A stretch of DNA of 64,000 bases, from the NCBI RefSeq assembly GCF_916618755.1, contig NZ_CAKAKB010000003.1, forward strand, positions 1-64,000, given 5' to 3'. This document shows positions 8,677-19,162 of the stretch, one piece after another. Source of the stretch: Actinotalea sp. Marseille-Q4924 (GTDB lineage: Bacteria > Actinomycetota > Actinomycetes > Actinomycetales > Cellulomonadaceae). The translations under genes and the position numbers were made by a program. Under the pieces are notes generated by a model. That model saw only the letters and a list, made by a program, of their open reading frames with translations, ran no database searches and was not told where the DNA came from. Numbering within the stretch: position 1 is the stretch's first letter; every line of letters starts with the position of its first letter.

Positions 8677-9897
8677 GTGGCGCCCCGCTCCTGGCCGTGG
8701 TGGCTCCAGGTCCTCCTCGTCGCCGTCGCCGCCCGCGCGGCGTCGGCGGTGGTGCTCCTCGTGGTGGCACGGCAGCAGGCGGCGACGCCCTGGGCCGGGG
8801 CGGCGCCGTCCTACACGGAGTACGTGGGGCTGTTCTGGGACGCCTCGTGGTACCGGGAGATCGCCGAGCAGGGCTACCCCGAGGCGCTGCCGCGCGGCGC
8901 CGACGGCGCGGTCCTCCAGAACGCCTGGGCCTTCTTCCCGCTGTTCCCGCTGCTGGTCCGTCCGCTGCTCGCGCTGGGCGTCCCCTGGTCGGTGGCGGCG
9001 CCGGCGCTCGCCACCGTGCTTGGGGTGGTCGGGCTCCTGGTGGTGCACCGGGCGGTCCAGGCGTTCCTCGACCGCTCCGGCGCCTCCGGGACCGGCACGG
9101 GACCGCCGGCCGGGTCCTCGGCCCTGCCGATCGTGACCGTCGCCGTCGTCGCCACCCACCCGGCCTCACCGGTCCTGCAGGCCGCCTACACGGAGTCCCT
9201 CGCCCTGCTCCTCGTCGCGGCGACCCTGCTGGCCCTGGTGCGTCGTCGCTACGGCCTCGTGCTGCTGCTCGTCCCTCTGCTCGGGCTGACCCGTGCGGTC
9301 GCCCTGCCGATGACCGTCGTCGTCCTCGCGCACGTGGTGGACCGGGCGCGCCGGCGCGACGACGTCTTCCCCCGGGCGGACCGCGCCCTGCTCGCGCTCG
9401 CCGCGCTCCTCACGCCGGCGTCGGGGCTGCTGTGGCCGACGGTCGTCGGGCTCGCCACCGGGGAGCCCGACGCCTACGCCCTCACGCAGGGCGCCTGGCG
9501 CGGCCGCGGCGCCGTCGTCCCGCTCCTGCCGTGGTGGGACGTCGCCCGCTTCCTCGTGGAGGACGCCGCGCCCGCCCTCCTCACGGTCGCCGCCCTGGCG
9601 CTCGTGGCGCTCGCGGTGTGGCCGCGGCTGCGGGCGCTCGGGCCCGAGGCGTGGGCGTGGGTCGCGGGCTACGCCGGCTACCTCGTCGTGGTGCTCGAGC
9701 CGGGCACCAGCCTCGTCCGCTTCAGCCTCCTCGCCTTCCCGGCGGCCGCCGCGGCGTCGTCGGCGGCCCTGGCCCGTGGCGGCCGGGCCCGGCGCACCGT
9801 CGCGGTGGGCGCCCTGGTGCTCGTCGGCCTGCTCGGCCAGGTCCTGTGGGTCTGGCTCCTGTGGCGTCTCGTGCCGCCGTCCGGCTGGCCCCCGTGA
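8677..9897 (+). CDS. Multi-pass membrane protein, GT-C mannosyltransferase-like
   Basis: 406 residues from GTG 8677. There are about ten hydrophobic helices. An early extracytoplasmic loop contains FWDASWYREIAEQGYP, whose Asp in FWD and Trp/Tyr pattern resembles the first loop of PIG-V-like and other GT-C glycosyltransferases that use polyprenyl-phosphate sugars. HPASPVLQAAYTESLALLL also fits that group. I infer a lipid-linked mannosyl or similar transferase in envelope glycan assembly; the acceptor is unknown. It starts 8 bp after folP2 in the position of gpgS in mycobacteria, but is not a GpgS homologue. Confidence is high for the membrane protein and moderate for the enzyme class. Confidence 0.72.
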   Translation: MAPRSWPWWLQVLLVAVAARAASAVVLLVVARQQAATPWAGAAPSYTEYVGLFWDASWYREIAEQGYPEALPRGADGAVLQNAWAFFPLFPLLVRPLLALGVPWSVAAPALATVLGVVGLLVVHRAVQAFLDRSGASGTGTGPPAGSSALPIVTVAVVATHPASPVLQAAYTESLALLLVAATLLALVRRRYGLVLLLVPLLGLTRAVALPMTVVVLAHVVDRARRRDDVFPRADRALLALAALLTPASGLLWPTVVGLATGEPDAYALTQGAWRGRGAVVPLLPWWDVARFLVEDAAPALLTVAALALVALAVWPRLRALGPEAWAWVAGYAGYLVVVLEPGTSLVRFSLLAFPAAAAASSAALARGGRARRTVAVGALVLVGLLGQVLWVWLLWRLVPPSGWPP

Positions 9898-9961
9898 CGT
9901 CCGGCGCGACGGCGTCGCAGGTCGCGCGCGTGCGGGGGACCGGCGGAGCGGACGGGTGAAC

Positions 9962-10018
9962 TAGACTTCCCCCGGACGACCGCACGGGACGTCCGGTCCC
10001 GCAGGGCCGGAGACGGCC
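9962..10018 (+). promoter_or_regulatory. Promoter and structured 5' leader of the DUF3117 gene
   Basis: TAGACT at 9962-9967 is a plausible -10. The leader of about 80 nt holds two hairpins: CGGGAC/GTCCCG (9985-9990 with 9996-10001) and GGCCG/CGGCC closed by a GAGA tetraloop (10005-10018). The GNRA-type loop suggests a stable RNA fold ahead of the AGAGGGAG ribosome-binding site. Confidence 0.35.
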
Positions 10019-10055
10019 GGTGCGGCAGGCGACGCACGGGAAGAGGGAGCCATCC

Positions 10056-10223
10056 ATGGCCGCCATGAAGCCGAGGACGGGTGACGGTCCGCTCGAGGTC
10101 ACGAAGGAGGGCCGCGGCATCGTCATGCGCGTCCCGCTCGAGGGGGGCGGTCGTCTGGTCGTCGAGCTCAACGCGACCGAGGCGAGCGAGCTGGGTGAGG
10201 CGCTGACCTCCGTCGTCAGCTGA
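10056..10223 (+). CDS. DUF3117 small protein (Rv1211-like)
   Basis: 55 residues. It is a highly conserved actinobacterial protein of unknown function. MAAMKPRTGDGPLEVTKEG followed by VMRVPLEGGGRLVVELN and a C-terminal helix TEASELGEALTSVV is the whole domain, predicted beta-beta-alpha. ATG 10056 has AGAGGGAG 7-14 nt upstream and matches the universal family start. Upstream in-frame codons would add non-conserved residues. It sits in the same neighbourhood as Rv1211 (LOG, folP2, glycosyltransferase, DUF3117). Cytoplasmic; role not known. Confidence 0.92.
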   Translation: MAAMKPRTGDGPLEVTKEGRGIVMRVPLEGGGRLVVELNATEASELGEALTSVVS

Positions 10224-10231
10224 CGCCCGCG

Positions 10232-11896
10232 GTGACGACCGCCGCAGCGGCCCCCCGCCGCCGGCCACCCGCAGGCCGCCGAGGACCCGACGCACCCCGA
10301 CCTGGCGCAGCCGCGTTCGAGGTCGGCGACCTCCTGGACCGCTTCCCCACGATCAGCGTGGTCGCGGGCGACGTCTCGTCGTCATCGCTGCTCGCCGACG
10401 ACGGGGTGGATGCCCTCGTGCTGCCCGTGGCGCCGCCCGGCGACGAGGACGAGGGCGTGCAGCCCCGGGTGGGCACGGTCGACGCGGCCGTGCGCTACGG
10501 CCTCGACCTCGCCCAGCTGACCGACGCCCTCGCGGCGGACGGCAGGCCGGGACAGCTGCACGTCGTGACGCTGCCGCGGGCGATCGCCGGGACGCCGGAC
10601 CTGCCGTGGGCGGGCCTGCCCTCGAGGCTCGTCGTCGTGGGTGTCGGCGCCGGCACCCCCGCGGACCTGCGCCGCGCCGGCGCGGCGATCGCCAAGGCCA
10701 CGCGGCGCCGGCGTCGCGTCGTCACGACCGTCGGCTCCGACGCCGGTCCGGGCGGCGTCCGTGCGCTCGCGGAGGGCTACCTGCTCGGCGCCTACCGGCA
10801 CCCGAGCGCGGCATCGTCGCCCAGCGGGGGGGCCGATCGGGAGGACGCCCCGGCCGAGGAGCTGGTCCTCCTGGGCGACCACGACCCCGCGGCCGTCACC
10901 GACGCGCGGCGGCTCGTACGGGCCTCGTGGGTCGCCCGGGCACTCAGCGCCGTGCCCTCCTCGGTGAAGAGCCCCGCCTGGATGGCCGAGCGGGCCGTCG
11001 AGATGGGGGAGGCCGCGGGTCTCTCGGTCGAGGTCCTCGGCGTGGACGAGCTCGGGAGCCGCGGCTTCGGCGGCGTGCTGGCCGTCGGGCGCGGGTCCGC
11101 CTCCGAGCCGCGGCTCGTCGTCGTCCGCTACGAGCCCGCCCCGACCACGTCGGGTGTGCCGCCGCGGCACGTCGTCGTGGTAGGCAAGGGGATCACCTAC
11201 GACACCGGCGGCCTGTCGATCAAGCCGCGCGAGGCCATGGTCCCGATGAAGACCGACATGACCGGCGCGGCCGTCGCCCTCGCCACGGTCCTCGGTGCGG
11301 CGGAGGCCGCGCTGGACCACCGGGTGACGGCGGTGCTGCCGCTCGCGGAGAACGCCGTCGGCGCCGCCTCGTGGCGGCCGGGCGACGTGGTCACCACGTT
11401 CGGTGGCACGACGGTCGAGATCGCGAACACCGACGCGGAGGGCCGCATGGTCCTGGCGGACGGCCTCGCGTACGCCGACGCCGCGCTCGACCCGGACGTG
11501 CTGGTGGACGTCGCGACGCTGACCGGCGCCGCGACGCTCGGGCTGGGCCGAGGGCACGGTGCGCTCTACACGCACGACGACGCCCTGGCGCGGGCCTTCG
11601 AGGAGGCCGGCGCCGTGGCGGGGGAGCCGCTGTGGCGGATGCCGCTGGTCGCCGACTACCGCGCCGCGCTGCACTCCGACGTCGCCGACGTGCGCCACGT
11701 GCCCGGCGACGGCTGGGTCGGCGCGGGGTCGATCACCGCGGCGCTGTTCCTCGAGCGGTTCGCGGGCGCACGTCGCTGGGTGCACCTCGACATCGCCGGG
11801 CCGGCGCGGTCGACCTCGACCAAGGACGACGTGCCCGAGGGCGCGACCGGGTTCGGCGCCCGCGCGATCCTGGAGTGGCTGACGCGCCTCGGGTGA
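10232..11896 (+). CDS. pepA: Leucyl aminopeptidase (M17)
   Basis: 554 residues from GTG 10232. It is a cytosolic manganese/zinc exopeptidase of protein turnover. The C-terminal catalytic domain carries VVGKGITYDTGGLSIK, KTDMTGAAVA, NTDAEGRMVLADGL (residues 399-412) and LTGAATLGLG, covering the expected metal ligands and the Lys/Arg catalytic pair. The N-terminal macro-like domain (about 30-200) is preceded by a 25-residue Ala/Pro/Arg extension, so a later start is possible. It begins 8 bp after the DUF3117 gene and is convergent with the O-methyltransferase (16 bp apart). Confidence 0.93.
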   Translation: MTTAAAAPRRRPPAGRRGPDAPRPGAAAFEVGDLLDRFPTISVVAGDVSSSSLLADDGVDALVLPVAPPGDEDEGVQPRVGTVDAAVRYGLDLAQLTDALAADGRPGQLHVVTLPRAIAGTPDLPWAGLPSRLVVVGVGAGTPADLRRAGAAIAKATRRRRRVVTTVGSDAGPGGVRALAEGYLLGAYRHPSAASSPSGGADREDAPAEELVLLGDHDPAAVTDARRLVRASWVARALSAVPSSVKSPAWMAERAVEMGEAAGLSVEVLGVDELGSRGFGGVLAVGRGSASEPRLVVVRYEPAPTTSGVPPRHVVVVGKGITYDTGGLSIKPREAMVPMKTDMTGAAVALATVLGAAEAALDHRVTAVLPLAENAVGAASWRPGDVVTTFGGTTVEIANTDAEGRMVLADGLAYADAALDPDVLVDVATLTGAATLGLGRGHGALYTHDDALARAFEEAGAVAGEPLWRMPLVADYRAALHSDVADVRHVPGDGWVGAGSITAALFLERFAGARRWVHLDIAGPARSTSTKDDVPEGATGFGARAILEWLTRLG

Positions 11897-11912
11897 GCCG
11901 TGACCCGCGAGG

Positions 11913-12545
11913 TCAGACGCGGGCGGCGAGGAGCAGGCCGTCGCCGCTCGGGAGCATCGCGGGGACGACGCGATCGTCGTCACGGAGGGATCGGGTGACC
12001 TCGCGCAGGGCCGTCGTCACCTCGTCGCGGCGGGCCGGGTCCGGCACGCGGTCCTCGTGCAGCGCGTGCGCCAGGGCGACGACGCCGCCCGGCCGGAGCA
12101 GGCGCAGGGCGTGCTGGACGGTCGCCGCCGCCTCGAGCGGGTCGCCGTCGAGCAGGACGAGGTCGTAGCCGCCGTCGGTGAGGCGCGGCAGGACGTCGAG
12201 CGCGCGCCCGGTGATGGTGCGGACGCGGGTCGGCCGCACACCGGCGTCCGCGAACGTCTGCTTGGCGGCGCGCTGGTGCTCCGCCTCCGTGTCGATCGTC
12301 GTGAGCACGCCGTCGGGCGCCATGCCCCGCAGGAGCCACAGCCCGGAGACACCCGTGCCCGTGCCGACCTCGACGACCGCACCGGCGCGCAGGGCCGCCG
12401 CCACGAGGCGCAGGACCGCGCCCTGTCCGGGTGAGACGGCCGGGACGCCGAGCTGGGCGGCACGGTCGGCTGCGCGGAGCAGCGCGTCGTCGGACGGCAG
12501 GAAGTCCTCGCTGTAGGCCCAGCTGACGGACTTGTCGGGTGTGAT
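11913..12545 (-). CDS. SAM-dependent O-methyltransferase (Rv1220c-like), apparent AUC start
   Basis: 210 residues if translation begins at ATC 12545. Class I SAM fold: [16 protein letters not shown] (motif I), TTIDTEAEH (motif II), [10 protein letters not shown] (motif III). The family N-terminus is a start codon followed by x-DKxxSWxYxEDF. Here that position is the ATC of [15 protein letters not shown], with a perfect GGAGG five nt before it. The only in-frame canonical start is ATG 12680, which would add 45 unrelated residues and lies in the shared promoter. It is divergent from sigE, as Rv1220c is from Rv1221. Substrate unknown (catechol-OMT-like). Confidence 0.85.
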   Translation of the reverse strand: MTPDKSVSWAYSEDFLPSDDALLRAADRAAQLGVPAVSPGQGAVLRLVAAALRAGAVVEVGTGTGVSGLWLLRGMAPDGVLTTIDTEAEHQRAAKQTFADAGVRPTRVRTITGRALDVLPRLTDGGYDLVLLDGDPLEAAATVQHALRLLRPGGVVALAHALHEDRVPDPARRDEVTTALREVTRSLRDDDRVVPAMLPSGDGLLLAARV

Positions 12546-12654
12546 GGTGTCCTCCGGAGGTCGAGGCGACGCCTCGCGGCAGGTGAGCGGGCGCCTGCGC
12601 GATGCTACCGCTCGGGGCGCCGCCCGCCCGGGACGCGCGACCGGCGCGGCCCGC

Positions 12655-12688
12655 CCGGGAACGCGGTGGCCGTCCCGCACGTTCCCGG
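12655..12688. promoter_or_regulatory. Palindromic, potentially bidirectional SigE-type promoter
   Basis: CCGGGAACG (12655-12663) and CGTTCCCGG (12680-12688) are exact 9-bp inverted arms. On each strand this gives GGAAC (-35) - 18 nt - GTT (-10), the ECF SigE pattern. The plus direction reads to sigE (leader about 145 nt), the minus direction to the O-methyltransferase (leader about 105 nt). The symmetry implies autoregulation and co-induction of both genes. Confidence 0.65.
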
Positions 12689-12836
12689 TCCGACGGCGCT
12701 CGTGCCGCCGGACCGTTCAGGTGGTTGCCAGGGTGAGCCGTCATGCTGGGAGCCTGCCGCGGCACCGCGACGGTGCACGGTGCCCATGGGGGCGGACGGC
12801 GGACGCGTGGGGGATCGGGTCGGGACGGAGGGTCGG

Positions 12837-13541
12837 GTGCGGACAGGGCTGCGGTGGCGGCGCGACGAGGGCACGGCCGACGGCGTGCCCGCCGGCGCAG
12901 CCGCGAGCACGCCGTCCGGCACGCCCTCCGCCTCGCTCGCCCACGCCGCTCCGGACAGCCCGGCGCCCGAACGGGCCCCGGGCGAGGCCCCGCCCACCTG
13001 GGAGGCGATCGTGGCGGAGCACTCCGCCCGGGTGTACCGCCTCGCCTACCGGCTGACCGGCAACCAGCACGACGCCGAGGACCTCACCCAGGAGACGTTC
13101 GTCCGCGTCTTCCGCTTCCTGTCCACCTATACGCCCGGCACCTTCGAGGGCTGGCTCCACCGCATCACCACCAACCTCTTCCTGGACCAGGTGCGCCGCC
13201 GCCGCCGGATCCGCATGGACCCGCTCGGGGAGGACGCCGGCGACGTCGTCGGTCCGGCGGGGCTGGGCACCCCGGAGCGCGGGTTCGAGCACGCCAACCT
13301 CGACCAGGACGTGCAGCGGGCGCTCGACGCGCTCTCTCCCGAGTACCGCGCCGCCGTCGTGCTGTGCGACATCGAGGGTCTCTCCTACGAGGAGATCGCG
13401 GTCACGCTCAACATCAAGCTGGGGACGGTGCGCTCGCGCATCCACCGCGCCCGCGCGCAGCTGCGCGAGTCGCTCGCGCACCGCGCCCCCGCGGCGGTCG
13501 ACGGCGGCGCAGGCCGCGCGGAGGTGCCGTCAGCACGATGA
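12837..13541 (+). CDS. sigE: ECF RNA polymerase sigma factor SigE
   Basis: 234 residues from GTG 12837. Region 2 spans [21 protein letters not shown] through [14 protein letters not shown] and the promoter-melting [15 protein letters not shown]. Region 4 has [23 protein letters not shown] with the helix-turn-helix [12 protein letters not shown]. It directs the envelope-stress regulon. The start was chosen because a GGAGGG box lies just upstream and because upstream in-frame GTG 12666 lies inside the putative promoter; ATG 12786 remains possible. The first 50 residues are low complexity. The stop codon overlaps the rseA ATG (ATGA), and htrA and tatB follow, as in Rv1221-Rv1224. Confidence 0.93.
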   Translation: MRTGLRWRRDEGTADGVPAGAAASTPSGTPSASLAHAAPDSPAPERAPGEAPPTWEAIVAEHSARVYRLAYRLTGNQHDAEDLTQETFVRVFRFLSTYTPGTFEGWLHRITTNLFLDQVRRRRRIRMDPLGEDAGDVVGPAGLGTPERGFEHANLDQDVQRALDALSPEYRAAVVLCDIEGLSYEEIAVTLNIKLGTVRSRIHRARAQLRESLAHRAPAAVDGGAGRAEVPSAR

Positions 13542-14686
13542 GCCACCTGGGGAGCCAGCTCAGCGCCCTCGTGGACGGGCAGCTGCCGCCGGCCGCCGCG
13601 GAGCGGGTGCTGGAGCACGTGGCGGCGTGCGCCGCCTGCGCGGAGGAGCTCCGGTCGGCGCGTGCGGCACGGGCGGCGCTGTGGTCGGCGGGCGACGTGC
13701 CGCCCGCGCCGGACCTCACCGCGCGGCTCCTCGCGCTCGGCGGCCCGAGCGCCCGTGACCGAATCCCGGGTCGTCCCGCGCCGCAGCAGCCGCCCCGTCC
13801 CGTGGTGGGCTTCTCGGGCTCCGTGCCGCTGCCGGGGCACGAGCCGCTGCGGGTCCCGCGCGGCTGCCTGCAGGGCGACGTCGTCCACCGGCGCCTCCCG
13901 CGTTCCGTCGTCGTGGCGGCCGGGGGGTGCGTCGCCGCCTTCGTCGGGGGCCTCGCCGCGCTGGGCGGCGGGCCGGCGGTCGTGCCCGAGACCCAGCGGT
14001 CCTACGCCATGGCGCTCCTCGCCGCCGCGCCCGATGCCCCCCTGGCCGAGGCGTCGGGGCCCACCGGGCCGGCGGCACGGCCGGAGGCCGACGGGCCGGA
14101 CGCGGGCGGATCGGCGGGCGCCGCCGCGGTGTCCCGGCGCTGGCCGGGCCGGACCGCAGGAGCGCTGGGCGCGGGGGCCGTCGAGCCGCTCGCCGACCAG
14201 GACGCCGCGGGCGCGCTCGGACCGAGCTCCGTCGCGACCGACGTGTCGCTCACCGGCGAGGACGCGCACCAGGAGGTCCTCACGTGGATGGCCGACCACG
14301 GGTGGGCCAGCCCGGTCGCGCTGCCCGAGACCGTCCGTGTCACCGGGCTGCGGCTGGACAGCGGCGGGCCCGGGAGCCTCGAGCTGGACCTCGTGGGGCC
14401 CAGCGGTCCGGTCGTGGTGGTGCAGGAGCACGGGCGGCTCCACCCGGACGCCGTCCGCGACATGCCCGTCGTCGACGTCGGCGGCCGCTCCGTCCGCGTC
14501 GTCTGCAACGACCCCTGGTACGTCGTCTGGCAGTCCGGCGACTCCGTGGTGACCGTGGTCGCCGACGCCCCGACGGCCGACGTGCAGGAGCTCGTCGCCG
14601 CGCACCCCGCGGCCGCGTACGACGACGGGGTGGGCGCCCGGCTGTCGCGCGGCTGGGACACGCTCACGGGATCATGGGTCCCGTGA
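13538..14686 (+). CDS. rseA: Anti-sigma-E factor RseA with a long extracytoplasmic domain
   Basis: 382 residues. The N-terminal zinc-associated anti-sigma domain has His27-x3-Cys31-x2-Cys34 (HVAACAAC) and should bind SigE in the cytoplasm. A single transmembrane helix follows at about 123-145. The rest is outside: an Ala/Pro-rich linker and a conserved-looking domain (about 235-382) rich in beta strands ([38 protein letters not shown]). Mycobacterial RseA is about 150 residues, so the sensor-like C-terminus is an addition. ATG overlaps the sigE stop (ATGA), implying coupled translation; the htrA GTG overlaps the rseA stop (GTGA). Confidence 0.85.
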   Translation: MSHLGSQLSALVDGQLPPAAAERVLEHVAACAACAEELRSARAARAALWSAGDVPPAPDLTARLLALGGPSARDRIPGRPAPQQPPRPVVGFSGSVPLPGHEPLRVPRGCLQGDVVHRRLPRSVVVAAGGCVAAFVGGLAALGGGPAVVPETQRSYAMALLAAAPDAPLAEASGPTGPAARPEADGPDAGGSAGAAAVSRRWPGRTAGALGAGAVEPLADQDAAGALGPSSVATDVSLTGEDAHQEVLTWMADHGWASPVALPETVRVTGLRLDSGGPGSLELDLVGPSGPVVVVQEHGRLHPDAVRDMPVVDVGGRSVRVVCNDPWYVVWQSGDSVVTVVADAPTADVQELVAAHPAAAYDDGVGARLSRGWDTLTGSWVP

Positions 14687-15106
14687 CCGACCCCCGCGAC
14701 AACCCCTTCGCCGCGCCGGAGGTCGGCTTCCAGGGCGCGGCGAACCCGCCCGAGGCCCCGCCGCCCACCCACGGGCCACGCCACGGGGCAGCCTCCCCGC
14801 GGCGCGCTGCCGCCCGGGCAGGTCCCCGGAGGCGCCTCCGTCGGCGCGCCCTCGGACCGTCCCGCGGCTCCCCACGGCGCACGTGCGTCCCGCGGCGGGG
14901 ACGTCTGGTCCCGCGGCGCCACGTGGTCGTCGACCGGGCCGGGCACCACCCAGGCCCCGCCACGGCCGGCGTCGGAGGGCCCGCAGCGTCCGGGGTCGTC
15001 GGGATCGCCGGCGCCGTGGGCCACGGCGGGCACGGGTCCCTACCGGGGCGCGGACGGCCCGGGGTACCCGGCCGGCCCGGGTGGTGTCGACAGCTGGGGC
15101 CGTCCG
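14683..15106 (+). other. htrA: 5' part of htrA, out of frame with the rest
   Basis: GTG 14683 overlaps the rseA stop codon (GTGA) and opens [13 protein letters not shown], a typical start for actinobacterial HtrA proteins. This frame gives NPPEAPPPTHGPRHG and then turns into Arg-rich nonsense. The natural continuation (QPPRGALPPGQVPGG and a Pro/Gly-rich cytoplasmic segment) is in the +1 frame, which runs without a stop into the protease. Removing one G from the GGGG at 14785-14788 restores a single 515-residue frame to 16231. This is either a base-call error, a real frameshift, or the short form starting at 15107 is used. Confidence 0.7.
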
Positions 15107-16231
15107 GTGCCCGCCCGGCGGGAGCGCCGGTCGCGCCTCGGCGCCGGGTGGGTCGTCGCGCTCGTGCTGCTGTCGCTGGTCGCCGGTGCGCTCGGCGGCT
15201 GGGGGGCGCAGCAGGTGGTCGCCCAGCAGGAGGAGACCCGACGCCCGGACGGCTCGCTGCCGGTCTCCGTCGAGCGTGACCCCGCCTCCGGCGAGCTGAC
15301 GGGGGTGGCGGGGATCGCGGCCGCCGTGCTCCCGAGCGTCGTGGCGATCGAGGTCCGTGGGCCCGAGGGCGCGGGGACCGGGTCGGGGTTCGTGCTGCGG
15401 GAGGACGGCTACATCCTCACCAACAGCCATGTCGTGTCCGCGGCCGACGGCGGCGGCGGCCAGGTCGTCGTCGTCTTCGCGGACGGCAGCGAGGAACCCG
15501 CCGAGATCGTCGGGCGCACCCCTGAGTACGACCTCGCGGTGATCCGCGTCGACCGGACCGGCCTGACGCCCCTGGCGCTGGCCGACTCCGACGCCGTCGT
15601 CGTCGGTGACCCCGTCATCGCCATCGGCGCCCCGCTGGGCCTGCAGAGCACGGTCACCACGGGTATCGTCAGCGCGCTCAACCGTCCGGTCACCGCGGGC
15701 AACCAGGACGAGACGGCCTTCATCAACGCGATCCAGACGGACGCGGCCATCAACCCGGGCAACTCCGGCGGGCCGCTGGTCGACGCCGACGGCCAGGTCG
15801 TCGGGATCAACTCCGCCATCGCCCAGCCGCCCGGTCTCGGTGCGGCGGGCGGCAGCATCGGCCTCGGCTTCGCGATCCCGTCCAACCAGGCGCGCCGCAC
15901 CGCGGAGGAGCTCATCGAGACCGGGCGCGCGACCTACCCGGTGATCGGCGTGCTCCTCGACGGCACCTACGACGGCGAGGGCGTGCGCGTGGCGACCGAG
16001 CCGCAGCCGGATCTCGGTCAGCCCGTGACCCCCGACGGGCCGGCGGACCGCGCCGGGATCCGGCCGGGCGACGTGATCCTCGAGATCGACGGCCGGCCCG
16101 TCACCGCCAGCGACGAGCTCATCGTCGCCATCCGCGCCCGGGCGCCCGGCGACGCGGTGACCCTCACGGTGCGCAGCGGCGAGGAGGAGCGCGAGGTGCG
16201 CGTCGTCCTGGACGAGGTCGCCAGCGAGTGA
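15107..16231 (+). CDS. htrA: HtrA-like membrane-anchored trypsin-type serine protease with PDZ domain
   Basis: 374 residues from GTG 15107, the only start codon in this frame upstream of the membrane helix. One transmembrane segment (about 15-33) leaves the protease outside the cell. Catalytic triad: His108 in TNSHVV, Asp142 in YDLAVIRVD, Ser220 in NPGNSGGPL. A PDZ domain occupies about 280-370 (GPADRAGIRPGDVILEIDG). It degrades or refolds damaged exported proteins and belongs to the SigE response. The full gene most likely starts at 14683 with a frameshift at about 14785 (see the neighbouring entry). tatB follows after 64 bp. Confidence 0.9.
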   Translation: MPARRERRSRLGAGWVVALVLLSLVAGALGGWGAQQVVAQQEETRRPDGSLPVSVERDPASGELTGVAGIAAAVLPSVVAIEVRGPEGAGTGSGFVLREDGYILTNSHVVSAADGGGGQVVVVFADGSEEPAEIVGRTPEYDLAVIRVDRTGLTPLALADSDAVVVGDPVIAIGAPLGLQSTVTTGIVSALNRPVTAGNQDETAFINAIQTDAAINPGNSGGPLVDADGQVVGINSAIAQPPGLGAAGGSIGLGFAIPSNQARRTAEELIETGRATYPVIGVLLDGTYDGEGVRVATEPQPDLGQPVTPDGPADRAGIRPGDVILEIDGRPVTASDELIVAIRARAPGDAVTLTVRSGEEEREVRVVLDEVASE

Positions 16232-16243
16232 ACCGCGGCTGAG

Positions 16244-16269
16244 CGTCCGGGCGGACCCCGGTCCGGACG
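16244..16269 (+). terminator. 7-bp hairpin between htrA and tatB
   Basis: CGTCCGG (16244-16250) pairs with CCGGACG (16263-16269) across a 12-nt loop that can pair further. A possible weak terminator; tatB then has its own -10. Confidence 0.35.
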
Positions 16270-16283
16270 TCGGCCCGCGCGGT

Positions 16284-16289
16284 TAGCAT
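16284..16289 (+). promoter_or_regulatory. Leaderless -10 element of tatB
   Basis: TAGCAT lies exactly 6 nt before the tatB GTG with no ribosome-binding site, consistent with a leaderless tatB transcript independent of the sigE operon. Confidence 0.45.
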
Positions 16290-16295
16290 GACGGC

Positions 16296-18381
<2,086 letters not shown>

Positions 18382-18385
18382 CCCC

Positions 18386-19162
18386 TCAGAACGCGCGCGT
18401 GATCATCGCGCGCTTGACCTCCTGGATCGCCTTCGTGACCTCGATGCCGCGCGGGCACGCCTCCGTGCAGTTGAAGGTCGTCCGGCAGCGCCAGACGCCC
18501 TCCTTGTCGTTGAGGATGTCCAGGCGCTGCACGGCGCCCTCGTCCCGGCTGTCGAAGATGAACCGGTGCGCGTTGACGATCGCGGCGGGGCCGAAGTACT
18601 GACCGTCGGTCCAGAACACCGGGCACGAGGACGTGCACGCGGCGCAGAGGATGCACTTGGTGGTGTCGTCGTAGCGGGCGCGGTCCTCGGGCGACTGCAG
18701 CCGCTCCTTCGTCGGCGCGTTCCCGCCGGTGATGAGGAACGGCATGACCTCGCGGTAGGACGCGAAGAACGGCTCCATGTCGACGACCAGGTCCTTGATG
18801 ACCGGCAGGCCCTTGATCGGCTCGATCGTGATGGGCTTGGACGGGTCGAGGTCCTTGAGCAGAGCCTTGCACGCCAGGCGGTTGCGGCCGTTGATCCGCA
18901 TCGCGTCGGAGCCGCAGATGCCGTGGGCGCACGACCGGCGGAACGTCAGCGACCCGTCGACCTCCCACTTCACCTTGTGCATCGCGTCGAGGACGCGGTC
19001 GGTGCCGTGGACGGTGACCGTGAACTCCTCCCAGCGCGGCTCCGCGCTGGTGTCGGGGTCGAACCGGCGGATCCGCAGCGTGACGTCGAAGCTCGGGACG
19101 GCCCCGGCCTCGCCCCGGGACGACGTCTGCGTGGACTGGGTGGACTCGGCGACAGCAGTCAT
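18386..19162 (-). CDS. sdhB: Succinate dehydrogenase iron-sulfur subunit
   Basis: 258 residues. It carries the three Fe-S clusters that pass electrons from FAD to quinone in complex II. The 2Fe-2S site is SCAHGICGSDAM with a later RLAC; the 4Fe-4S and 3Fe-4S ligands are in CILCAACTSSCPVFW and CRTTFNCTEACPRGIEV. An N-terminal Ser/Thr-rich extension of about 25 residues precedes the ferredoxin fold. The ATG overlaps the sdhA stop by one base (TGATG). Last gene of the minus-strand sdhCDAB operon. Confidence 0.97.
   Translation of the reverse strand: MTAVAESTQSTQTSSRGEAGAVPSFDVTLRIRRFDPDTSAEPRWEEFTVTVHGTDRVLDAMHKVKWEVDGSLTFRRSCAHGICGSDAMRINGRNRLACKALLKDLDPSKPITIEPIKGLPVIKDLVVDMEPFFASYREVMPFLITGGNAPTKERLQSPEDRARYDDTTKCILCAACTSSCPVFWTDGQYFGPAAIVNAHRFIFDSRDEGAVQRLDILNDKEGVWRCRTTFNCTEACPRGIEVTKAIQEVKRAMITRAF

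Noticed and set aside
12666-12836. Longer SigE starting at GTG 12666
   Set aside because: That codon lies between the -35 and -10 of the putative SigE promoter, so it would not be in the mRNA; the added residues are low complexity.
14683-16231. Programmed ribosomal frameshift in htrA
   Set aside because: No slippery heptamer with a downstream pseudoknot was recognised, and no HtrA protein is known to use one; a G-run count error or simple mutation is more likely.
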